Source: Ambrosia x helenae (taxonomy: Eukaryota; Streptophyta; Magnoliopsida; Asterales; Asteraceae). Taken from it: 64,000 nucleotides of DNA. The stretch's first letter is position 1. The number at the start of each line of letters is the position of its first letter. The DNA lies in assembly GCA_030844895.1 (NCBI GenBank), contig JAUTDX010000229.1, positions 245,001 to 309,000 on the forward strand. Direction: 5' to 3'. Position numbers and translations under genes: made by a program. The notes under the pieces are model-generated. The model worked only from the letters and a program-made list of their open reading frames with translations. It was not told the origin of the DNA and did not search any database. Below are positions 9,689-21,185 of the stretch, in pieces.

Positions 9689-12600
9689 ATGGGAACAATT
9701 ACTAAACTGTTGTTAATGGGTAACAAGAAGGACGAGCTGGACCCTCTTTTGGTTGCTGCACACTTTCCAAAGCGTATCAAGAAACAACTCGTTGATAAGA
9801 TGAATATCTGTTACTCTGTTGGTGCGTTTTCTGTTTTATTTTACTTTGTTTTCTGTTGGTTTCTTGTTTTTTTTTGTTTAAGTTTAGTTATGAAATTTCT
9901 GTATGATTTTGTGCAACTGAAGTTGGTTTTGTGTTTGTGTTTGTTTGTTTGGTTTACTGGTTTTGATTTGTGGGTTGTGTGTGATTATTGTTGGTTAATG
10001 TTGTTGTTAGTGGTTTCAAGAAGGTTATATGATTTTGTCTTTTTATGTGTTTTTTTTCTTGTCTTTTGATTAAAAGTTTATCACTTGTTATGTTTTGTAT
10101 AAAGTTCTGGAAAATGTGACTACTTTAATTTAATATTTAATAATAAAGTTTATTGTTGATGTTGATTCTGGTGTATTTAAAAACTAGGGTTTGTTTCTGT
10201 GTTGTCTGCAAAATTTTGGCTTTGATAGTTGTACTGTAGAACTGTGTTTTAGAATTTGTAATTTTGGTTTGTTGATAAATTGGTCGCATTTTATAAGGTT
10301 TCACACGTTTATATTGTGGAGAACGTTCGGTAAAGTTAAATAAGCATATGATACTTCAATGTTTTTTGTGGTATTTTGTTACTTCTAAATCTGTTGATAG
10401 TTTTATTTGTAGTTATATAATATTTCTGACTTACTTTTGCGGTGTATTTGATTCAGATAAAATTTTGGTAGATAAATTTCCTGTCGTAACATATAGAGTA
10501 TTAGCCTATTATCTAATCGGAGTGACGAGGATATACTCTAAGAAAGTTGAGTATCTGCTTGTTGACTGCAATCATAGCCTTAATGAAATGAAATTCTTTT
10601 CTGAGGGGAGGAAAAAAGTTGATGTTAACTATGGTGGTACGTGCTTACCCGAATCTTCAAGTCAAAGATCCCAACTTAAAGCCGTAGACGTGAATTCTTC
10701 AGAATCTTCTAGAAGAAAGAATAGTTATTCTTTTCTTGAATCTATGCGTGCGCAATTCACTTCACTCAGCATGCCAGATAATTTCGACTTAGATGCATAT
10801 GATCTGGAAATTGTGGAAGATGATAGCAGCAAGTGAGTCGGTCAATCTTGTTATGGTTGATTTACGTTTTTATGCTTATTATTAACAATTATTATGTGTT
10901 CGTTTTTTTGATATTGCAGTGATCACGTGAGACCCCATTTGGAACTTGTGCTTAGCGGTAAGCTTTTATTAGGTATACATGTGTTTATTGTGTAATTTAC
11001 ATGGTATTTTAACCTAATCATATGATTCTTCTCATACAATAGATGCATGCGAAAGTCATCGAACGGTGCGTCATACATTTGGCAAGGTACAACAAGTTTT
11101 CTATGTGGAAATATAAATATACGATGATTAATTTGGTAAGTCTTTTTGTTCATGAAATTGAATGTTGTAATTTTGATTAATCAGGATCATGCTTCCGCTC
11201 CGTCTGAAATGGTTACAAAGTATGTAATTAATTATTTATTTTAATAGCAACGGTATAAATTCACACGCACTCAAGTTATTTGTTATCTCATTACAGTAAT
11301 AACCCAGACACAAGTATTGAGAAATTCCGGCATAGATTCGTCCTGGAAGAGTGCTTGGATCCAATGGTACTTGGTGAAAGTGATGAAGAATTAGTCCTCG
11401 ATTCCGTACCCTTAATGAACAAGGACAACGACAAGAACAAGAACTAGAATGGAATAATGATACAGTCTGTACCGATATGATGTCTGAGGGTGTACAAAAT
11501 CCAGAAAAGCATCCGGATGAAGAGTGTACAACAACCGGGCAGACAGTGGTTTCAGAAATGACATCGGTTGATAACATAATGCTTAAACCCACTCCAAACA
11601 AAAGTCATCTGTCGGTTACTATTGATGTAACACCTCAGTCAAAGGCTCCAGTTGTTTCAGGTAACATCTAGCCAGATTTAACCTATTGTTGTTAATGGGC
11701 TTTCCATTTTTGAAATGGTAATTCAATGCAGGCGAACGTAAATCAGAACGCGTGGCTGTCCGTACCCCAGCTTCCAGAGAACATGTTCGGCCCCCACGGA
11801 AACGCAAATGCGTTTTTGATTATGCCATTGTGATTCCTAACGAGTAAGTTCATCCACAAGCATACCCTTTTTTGCTGTGTAAAAGAAATAAAAATGTCTT
11901 GTTTCTTGAAGCTGATAGTATTCTCTTCAATCTGGCAGGGTGTATGAAACCTGGGTTTCGGAAGCAAGCGATCTCTTACGGAAAAGACGAACCTGTACTG
12001 ATGTTCTTGATCGGAAGGAACGTCGGTCTTTTGATGATTTCATGCAGCCTCAAATTCCCAGTAAGATTTCTTTCTTTGTTGGTTATTCTGTTTTTGAATT
12101 TACAATAGTTAATTTTTTAGTTTTGTTTCTTTTCTAGTAATATTAACGCCTCGTATTTAAATAATCTTTCTTCTCCACAGTCAATGCAGGTTTTCCGCTA
12201 GAGCTTAGGTCTGTAATATCTGCAAACAAGCCAGTCATGGCAGAAGAAGTTGAAGAGACAGTGGGCCCCACACCGCTTAATGTTCTTAAATCATCTGGGG
12301 CAACAGAAGATGAAGTTATCGCTCCTGCAACGCCCACAACTCATCCAACTCAATTGAGGTTTGATGAGGTCCTTGAGACCTCCATGGTCAACCCAATGAG
12401 ACAGACTAGTTCATATGAAAGTGGAGAGAGAGCCATGTTTCCAATTGCGGGGGTAGATGAGGATCTGATGCATAGGGACGAGGTAATCTATTCGTATATT
12501 TTTTTTTTAAATTTATCTCAAAATCACAAGGACTATGAGTATTGACAATTTCCTTCGTGAATCCAACTCAGCATTCTGCTACATTCTGATTATATTATTA

Positions 12601-13261
12601 TTGTTGCATCTAAACCAATCTCAGGGCCGAGTTCTTTGGGAGAAGACAACCAAGATAACGGTAATGAATCTACAGTGGGTTTCTACTTTCTAGCTTGTTG
12701 CGCCTTTTAAAGTGTCCTACGTGTTATAACTTCATTTCTTTAAAGATTCTCACATGTTCCTTTTTTAATATTGACTTCAGTTCTCGTTGCAGAAAAGCTG
12801 TCGGCTGTCACAAAGTAAGTTTGAATATATCCAAACGTTATTTTGCTTAGAACCCATTGTTCAAACCTCTATGAAATTTACCGTTTGTATTATACAGAAG
12901 CGTTGGCAGTTACCTGCACAGGAACATTTTACAGAGGAAAGCAAAGGGGGAAGACGAAGTTGTGAACTTGTCGCAGCTTTTGAAGCATAAAACGAAGAAA
13001 GAAGCTGCGAGGTTTTTCTATCAGATGCTAGTAAGCCCCTAACTGCAACATCTACACATTTTTTACTTGCGATTAGTTTGTTGCTGTTAATATGTATTTA
13101 TTTTTTATTTTGTTTCATATTTTTATTTGTTTTAAAAAATCAAACAGGTTCTTAAAACAGGAGGATACATTGATGTGAAACAAGAAAAGGCATATGATGA
13201 GATCTTTGTAAGGCAAACTCAAAAGCTGAAGGAAGCGTTTGGAGGTGGCAGCCGAGAGTGA
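9689..13261 (+). CDS. RAD21/SCC1-type cohesin subunit (kleisin)
   Basis: Thirteen exons: 9689-9821, 10457-10832, 10920-10957, 11043-11086, 11185-11219, 11297-11660, 11732-11843, 11939-12060, 12181-12482, 12625-12660, 12793-12814, 12898-13030 and 13148-13261, about 610 residues. RAD21 kleisins close the cohesin ring by binding SMC3 with the N-terminus and SMC1 with the C-terminus. The N-terminal domain is seen as V-A-A-H-F-P-K-R and G-V-T-R-I-Y-S-K-K-V-E-Y-L-L. The middle plant block is R-K-R-K-C-V-F-D-Y-A-I-V-I-P-N-E. The C-terminal winged helix is E-V-V-N-L-S-Q-L-L and F-Y-Q-M-L-V-L-K-T-G-G-Y-I-D-V. The start is unusual: residues 1-16 replace the M-F-Y-S-Q-F-I-L-A-K-K-G opening of the family. 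Two one-base losses are needed to explain the frame, one between 11400 and 11447 (a stop follows at 11445) and one at the exon 9/10 junction. It is a diverged paralogue, a young pseudogene or a gene with assembly errors. Confidence 0.8.
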
Positions 13262-15565
13262 GACAACAGCAACAGAAACGAACTGTGTTGTTTGTACAAA
13301 GAGTTTTCCTGGAAATAGTTGAGCTGATAGTTGGTCTGTTGATGTTCAAATAATCTCTTAGGTCTTGTTTACTTTAGTTATGGTATGAGCTTATAGTTTT
13401 AGATGGTATCCAGGTGTAGATTCTCAGGTCGGTTTTAGTTGTGACGTAGTCTTTTTTTTTTTTTTTTTTCCAGTTTCAGACAATGCAAAATTGATGATCT
13501 TTTCTTTATTTGCTTCTTTTTTTTCCTTTCTGATTCGTTGTGGTGTTGTTAATTTAGTGATTAGAACTTACATGGCGACACTAAATTGCTTGCTTACATT
13601 AAAGTTGGCCCATGTTAATTTGCAGGCATCCGTGGTCAGGACGGAGACGGCCTATGATATGTTGGAGAGAGGGGGAAGAGAGACATCCATGGGAATCGAT
13701 ACGAATCCCTTGGATGACGAGAAAGGGAAGGGCGTCCGAGCTTGTTTTTGGGTAATCCTAGACATGTGTGACGCTTTCCCTTTTTAAGGTTTCCATTGGA
13801 GATTTTTTTACCCATATTTTGTTGAACACTCGCCAATCATATTGAACAATTCGAGTCACTAACGTAACCAATACCAAACCTTGTTTCGAGTTGGGAGTGC
13901 ACATGAAGCCTGCCCTTAACTTATAGCGACGGCAGACGGGGCTTGTAAAAGCCAAACAGACGGGGCCAATAATGAAAGAAGGTTGACGTTCTAAAACCGA
14001 AGGGACCGGCCAAGTAGGAAAAAGCGACACATAATGTTGTAAGTTGTAACATGTATACTCATGTTTATATATTATTTGATATAGGTGTTGGTAGATCTTT
14101 CATTTTACATCACCTCATGAAATTTTAACATGTGAATTTAACAAAAGATTTATTAACATTATTACCAAACTAGAGAACCCTTCAAAATCCAAATAATAGA
14201 TGTTATATACATGAAACGATGCAATATAAATCTAAACAACATTAATATTTAATAATAAGCAGCGCTGTAGTTATTGTGCATTGCCTCAGGAGAGCATGGG
14301 ACGCGGTTTGAACTCCGTACGTATTGAAACAGAAAAACTAATGTTATTGAATAAATGTTCTGTTGCTAATATAATTTCAGGATTTTATACTGTCACGTTG
14401 AGAAAACTATAAAAACGAATACGATATCGAGACTGATATTAAGATAGTATTGCTTCGGTTTTCACGATAAAGAAATATATCACTATACCAGTATCGAAAG
14501 TATCGGTTTGGTACGAGTACCTGGTACCAAATGCTCATCCCTAAAAAAATATCCACGATAAAGGAAAATATCATACTCTGGTACAATACAATACATGTAC
14601 CGAAAATACAGGCTCCGTACGAGTACCTGATACAAAATGTTAATCCATAAAACCAAAGCAGTTTCTGGTACGGTATCAAATAAAAAGAGCTTTTGCAAAA
14701 ATTAAAAAAAAAGATATCAATGCACCACATTAGCAAAATAGAGTGGTGCACGTTAACAATTTACAACAGATGTTAGCACATAGACACCAAAAGCGGTTTG
14801 GTCACATTAATAGATGCGGTAATGCATGTTAGAGAAGAGACACCATTAAAGTGTCACATCTTTTATAATATAATTTACTATTAGGTAAAAATATTTTAAC
14901 ATGTTTCATTCAAGATTTAATATATGCTAAATTAAATACGTGTAATTAGACATTTTTTATTGATCACCTATTTATATTTATAAAGACAAACAAACCTTTA
15001 AATTAAATACGTGACAAACAAACCTTAAATTAAATACGTGAGCACATGTAATGGTGGTCGCATGCGTTAACGGGAGAAATTGAGGTTTAGTCGCGTCGGT
15101 GCTCACCCTCAGCCACAACAGGGTCAAGTGACCGGGTTACTTGAAAGTGAAGTCAGTCACTCGCGTCTCTCGCTTGCTGCCGACAACGGATATTCTTTAG
15201 ATAGAAGGGCAATGGGCCAGGTTGGATAGGAAGATATCAACTCAAAAGAGTTGAGCCCATCACTCTACCTCTCTCTCTTTAAAGATTGTTGGGACAAAAT
15301 AGGTAAAAATGATGAAATGTGATATTCCCTCCCTCCAATCGGAACCCACTCCTTATCCCCCAACAGAACGCCATCAACAAAAATATCTCACACAACCATC
15401 CTCTTACCTCTACGCTCTTCAGTCTTCACACTCAACACTACTTATACACTTCAATCTCAATCAGAACCTTATAATAAACCCTAACCCTAATTCCCTTTCC
15501 CCCAATTCAACAACCCACATCTGATTCAACATTCAACAACATAATCATAATAATAATAATAATCA
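13262..15565. other. Intergenic region between RAD21 and PTAC14
   Basis: No gene recognised. 13451-13470 is a run of about 20 T. Near 14280-14320 there is a box B-like GGTTTGAACTCC, perhaps a worn SINE. 14400-14720 holds two diverged copies of a phrase of about 115 bases with GGTACGAGTACCTG. 14993-15041 has a 27-base direct duplication ending AAATACGTGA. The last 250 bases are pyrimidine- and A-rich and probably hold the PTAC14 leader. Confidence 0.4.
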
Positions 15566-18500
15566 ATGGACATCAGCTACCTTCACCAAACCAAATGCAT
15601 ACTCAATACTCATCGTCATCCTCTCTCTGTTCTTTCCAGGCTTTCCATTTCTAAACATTACAACCACAATAATTTTAATAATAATATTAATGCTCGTCGT
15701 TCCTTACGTTTGGGGGTTCGTAACATGTGTATGGCTTCCAGCTCCGATACACTTGTCTCCGGTAAGTCTTCTTCTCCTACTGTCGCCAGCAAAAAGGATA
15801 CGGACGTTGACGAACATGAAGATTTAAAATCATGGATGCATAAGAACGGTTTGCCTCCGTGTAAAGTTGTTCTTAAAGATAGGGTAGCCTATGATTCACG
15901 CCATCCTCCTATTCATTATGTTGCTGCTAGTGAGGATTTGCAGGTTTATTTGTTTTTAATATTTGACCTAATTTTGCTTGAGTTTAATTAGTTGAAGTGA
16001 AGTTAGGTTAGGTTTGTATGATCATTTGATGATACATTTTATTGAAATGTAGGCTGGTGATACTGTGTTTTGGGTTCCAGATTCGTTGGTTGTGACGCTT
16101 GAGAGAGTTTTGGGCAACGAGACTGTCGGTAAGATGCGGTTACGTTAATTGATTACATGTGTTTACTAATGTGGATATATGGGATTGTTAAGTAATTTGG
16201 TGTTGAATGTTATGAGAATATGATGTCTAGTACTTGTTTTAGTTATTGGTATTAAGGTCTTTCTGTTTGATTGATCGTTATTATGACCGGGACTAACACG
16301 ATTCTGTTTGATTGATTGTTATTGCAGCCGAACTGTTGACAACAAACAAATTATCAGAGTTGGCTTGTCTTGCATTGTATTTGATGTATGAGAAAAGCAA
16401 GGGAAAGAGTCTGTTTGGTACCCGTATATAAGAGAGCTTGATCGGCAGCGTGGTAGGGGACAGCTAGCTGTCGAATCGCCGCTCTTGTGGTCTGAATCTG
16501 AACTGGATTATCTAACAGGAAGTCCAATTAAGGTATTTTTTACTTATTCTGCTTGTAACTTGACTTCCACCTATCAAATAAACATTGTGATGTATAAATA
16601 TTTTCAGGATGAAGTTCTTGAAAGAGCAGAAGGCATCAGAAAAGAGTATAACGAGCTTGACACCGTTTGGTTTATGGCTGGATCCCTGTTTCAGGTTTTT
16701 TTCTTTGTCGTTTATTGATATCTGGTTATAAATTTGAGCTATCTGGCCTACAAGATTAACGAGAATTGGTTTTATTTATTTCATTCAGTTGTTTACATGA
16801 ATCACCAGTTTTGTTTACTTTTTCCTTTCTTTCTTGAGCAGCAATACCCATTTGATATTCCTACAGAGGCCTTTTCATTTGAGATATTTAAACAAGCCTT
16901 TGTAGCAGTTCAATCTTGTGTCGTGCATTTACAGGTTTGTTCCACCATCTGATAACACTTGGGTTGCAACTAGTTTCCTTCTAATGTGTTCTTTACCTTT
17001 ATCAATATATAGTCTTCAACTCTTCATGTTTTAAAATTGAATGTTGAATGATCTATAACATATAGAAACCATTTATGTGGTTGTAAAATGATGGCTATAT
17101 AGGAAACAAGGCTTTGTTAAAGCTGTCTTATTGAGACCAATTCACACATGGTTTTGAATTAACTCTGATCCAAATATTTGTAAACGTATATATATATATT
17201 TTTTTTCAAATTCAGAATGTGAGTTTGGCACGAAGGTTTGCATTGGTTCCTCTTGGACCTCCTCTTTTGACCTATAGGAGCAACTGTAAGGCGATGTTGA
17301 CAGCTGTAGATGGAGGTGTTCAATTGGTTGTTGATCGTCCATACCTAGCTGGACAATCTATTGTAGTGTGGTATGATATCTACTTTCTTTTGGTTACAGC
17401 ATATTTGGTTGTTTTTTAAGTGCATTCTTGATCTTTATTATACAAATGTTATGCAGGTGTGGGCCACAACCTAATTCAAAGTTACTCATCAATTATGGTT
17501 TTGTTGATGAAGATAACCCTTATGACCGCGTGGTAGTTGAGGTAAAATTAAATTTCTCATATCTTACATGCAATTTTTAATATTTCAGGAATCTTTATTT
17601 CTGCTTGTACTTCGCTTACCTCTCTTCCCTCCAGGCAGCATTGAATACGGAGGATCCTCAATATCAAGACAAGAGATTGGCTGCTCAAAGAAATGGAAGA
17701 CTAACCATACAACCTTTTCAGGTATAACATTCTTAGTTTTACTTTTTAGTTAATTTATGTTGCGAATGATTGTTAGTTAAATTCTTGACTGCACTTTATC
17801 TTTAGGTTAAAGTGGGGAAGGAAAGAGAAACCGTTCTAGATATGCTTCCATATATGAGGTTAGGTTATGTCACAGATCCTTTAGAGATGGAGTCCGTTCT
17901 ATCTTCTCAGGGTCCGGTATGTCCGGTAAGTCCATCTGGGGGTCATACTGTCGGTTTCAGATTTAAGTTCAGACGTTCAGTATCGTTATTGTTTTTTTTC
18001 ATGGTATGATATTACAGGTAAGCCCTTGTATGGAATATGCAGTTTTGGACCAGTTAGCTACTTATTTCAGAGAAAGACTGGCAGGTTACCTCACCACTCT
18101 AAGCGAAGATGATGCATTGGTAATATTCTGTTTCTTTTAATTTATATGGTTGTACCATAGTACTAGGGGTGGCAAAATGGACGGGTCAAGTGGGTTTGGG
18201 TAACATGTCAAAGCGGGTTGGGTGCCACGAACACTATTATTCATTTTAAAAAATGTATAAATGATATTTTAATATTATTATGAAAGAAAAGATCATTACA
18301 ATAATAATCTGAACTTTTATCATAATAAAACCATTTAGAAGGTTTTATGCGTTTGGGTATGTATCGGATGGCTTTTGCATACTTTGAACCATTACATTTG
18401 AAGTTAATTGTGTTAGTCTAACCCGTTCAATCTGTCAGAGACATAACATAACCCAATTTAACCCGTTTCTCTGAACGGATTGAAATTGCTACCTATAACC

Positions 18501-18720
18501 CTACCCTACCTGTGGATTCTAGCATTATCTAATGTGATTTTTGGGAGTTCAGTTGGCAGAATGTGATATAGATCCCAAAAAACGAGTTGCTACACAGCTT
18601 CTGAGGTGTGAGAAGAAAATACTAAGCAGATGCTTGGAGGCAACTATTGATCTCATAAACGAGTTACCAGATCTCTCTTTATCTCCATGCCCAGTTCCTT
18701 ATGCCCCTCTACTAAGATGA
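15566..18720 (+). CDS. PTAC14: PTAC14/PAP7-like plastid SET-domain protein
   Basis: Eleven exons: 15566-15943, 16053-16128, 16328-16532, 16608-16694, 16842-16934, 17216-17370, 17457-17541, 17635-17721, 17806-17925, 18018-18119 and 18553-18720, giving about 518 residues. PTAC14 (PAP7) is a SET-domain protein of the plastid-encoded RNA polymerase complex, needed for chloroplast transcription. The first 60 residues are rich in S, R, H and N with almost no acidic residues, as in a chloroplast transit peptide. Conserved stretches follow: H-Y-V-A-A-S-E-D-L-Q, E-L-L-T-T-N-K-L-S-E-L-A, R-E-L-D-R-Q-R-G-R-G-Q-L, L-I-N-Y-G-F-V-D-E-D-N-P-Y-D (SET core) and the C-terminal S-P-C-P-V-P-Y-A-P-L-L-R. In exon 3, at 16401-16412, one base is missing relative to the family (K-G-K-K-S expected), throwing the frame until a stop. 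Intron 10 carries repeat-like sequence. Confidence 0.9.
18165..18515. repeat. Transposon-like sequence in PTAC14 intron 10
   Basis: The stretch starts CTAGGGGTGGCAAAATGG, a phrase that commonly opens small hAT-type plant elements, and contains several copies of the words ACCCG/CGGGT. The right end (AATTGCTACC) pairs only weakly with the left. No target duplication was recognised. Confidence 0.4.
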
Positions 18721-21185
18721 TACTGGGTATAAGATTTTTGGCTCTATAAATCTTCATATATTTTGGGAATCTTGTGAGTTTCAGTGTCCAGACAAATATG
18801 CAGGTCAGTTAAGCTGTTCATTCATGTTTGACTCAGTTGAGCTGTTCATTCATGTTTGTATTTTGTTGCATTCATCACTAGGTGATGTTTTTGTTATTCC
18901 TCATCTTCAGATTAGCATGGAAAAACATGAAATCTGGTGGCATCATGTTATTTAAAGCCATCTGTTGATGCCAAGTCCTATTTATTTGTTGTACAAACCA
19001 GAAACTTTCAAGTCTTGTACAGTTTATGGACCAAAAATGCTTCTGGTATATGTTTGAACCTGATTGTTTATCTTAAATAACATAGTTAAAAAACTACATT
19101 CATGTACATGCTTCATAAAATGCATCACCCACAAAAAATGGAACTAAATGTTACTCTCGATCAAAGAATGTGGCGAATCTATTGGAACCTGGAAGATCGA
19201 TGAAAAACCAACTTCAAATGTCTATGCCCTGAGAAGCCATGGTATAAGTTTTGAAACCAATACCCAATCAGTCCTAGGTAAAGCACCTCCAAAAACAAGA
19301 AAAAATACACTACGAGCAAGGGTTACATCATCCTATTAAATACAGAAAGTGAATTATAATGTTGACATCAATGTATGCTCTATATATTATATTCAAGAAG
19401 TTTTGTAATAGGAAGTGAATATATGAGTCGAAGCTTGCGATAGAGATGACCAAGCCATATTAGCTTGGAAGGACCAACATTTCTGGTGAGATGATGAACA
19501 TGGTTTCATGCCATGCTATATGGTGAAGATGGTCAATGCAATGTGACATCGGTGCCAAGCAAAAGTAGTTTTTTCAAAGGCCTCACACAACAAAAAAATA
19601 CTAAGAGTGCACGGTATCCATTACACAGCAGCACCGTCATCTTCTTCATCCTGCCGCAAGTAGCAATCTGGATGGATGGTGATGGTGATTCCACTCTTCG
19701 CTCTCTGCTTTTCGGCTTCTTGCTTTGGTATCATCCTTTTTCTTCTTTGCTTCCTCACCAAATCAGATACACATCCTACAAATCCCACCATGTTATCCCA
19801 ACATCAGCCATGTCGTCACTCCTCCCTTCCTATCCTTTCCTTTCCTTTCCTTTCCCTTCCCACTTCATCTTTCTTCAATACCACCACTCTAATGTACATA
19901 ACGCCTAGTGGCCCAAGGTTGCAACCAAAGAGTCTTTGATGTATAGAAAAAAAAATTAAATGACCGATTCTCGTGGCAAAGTCAATCTTTGCAATTTTGT
20001 AGTTTAATATTTGTAATTCTCTGATGAAGGTAGTTACAACATAGGACCAAAAGGAAGAAGGATGTGGGTGAGCATGATTCGTAGGTCAACAACAAAGATA
20101 AGGGTGAGAGTGATTTGGGCCAGCCCTAATGTTAAAAATAAATCACTTAGTTTATCGGTCCAGTATTGAGTCTGAATACAAATCCAGATGGAGGAGAGGG
20201 TTGTAAAATGACCAGTATTTGATTTGTTTTAGCCTCAAAATAGACTGTGTGCTCCGTGGCCAACCCATAGGGATCTAAATCAACGAGGACATAGCTAGGG
20301 TGGGGTGAACAGAAAACAATTATGGAGACGATTAGAAGTGAACGAATGGTCGTGACAAGTGGTGGCACGAATGGCGGTAGCAAAACATCATGACATTCAC
20401 AATAAAAGTGTTGGTGGCCGATGGACAATTTTAAAAGGCTACATCAACGTTAGAACTAAGAAGAATTAGTTATGCAAGAGCTTAGAAGCTATACAATACA
20501 AATAGGACGCCTATATATAGTAGTCAAGTTACTTTGCAACTTGTTTCCCAAGTTTACATAATCGAATTACCCACTAGACCTTAAGTTTACAAGGGTTGAA
20601 CCCATGATTTATTTTATAATATTTATATCTCTAACATCTAATCCTCTCAACGCGTACCCATTATCATTGACTTGCCCAGGCTGGGCAAGGTCAACATGTT
20701 TGGCGCCTATGAGCTGATCAATGAATTAACTCTCAACTCGCATCTCAGCTCAACTAGATCAGAATGCGGCCAAGGTCAGCATCCCTGGCTATTATCTTTA
20801 CTGAATGCACGCCTTGCCCCTACTAAATTAATCACATCGACTCCCTACTTTACACACTAGGAGGTATGTTTAGCATAAAAGGGCGTACGTTTAACCAGGC
20901 TCGTAGAAAAACTAATGGGTTTAATGAGTGTACCAAACAGAACTGAATGTCAAACTGCTGACACCTAGTCAAGACTGTGGCCAATTATTGTATAGAGGAT
21001 AAACCTTAAACTATGTGTTGAATGGTAATTTTTGGACCAAAAATGTGGATAAAAGTTGAATCTGTATTTATCATGGTATCGCCGAATGCATCAACTATCA
21101 AAACTGGAACAAAATTACTCTTGATCAAATACTATTTCCTAACAAATGAAAAAGTTTGTTTCAGTCAGAAACAAAGAAAATCTTT
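18721..21185. other. Intergenic region between convergent PTAC14 and kelch genes
   Basis: No gene recognised. It holds the 3' ends of both genes, a pyrimidine tract at 19826-19860, and a small perfect inverted repeat around 20672-20690 (CTTGCCCAGGCTGGGCAAG). Several 60-90 codon frames here (for example 19513-19908 plus, 20147-20428 minus) show no known family or splice pattern and were left out. Confidence 0.4.

Noticed and set aside
20147..20428. 93-codon frame on the minus strand with a hydrophobic middle
   Set aside because: No recognisable family, splice context or conserved motif; not distinguishable from chance.
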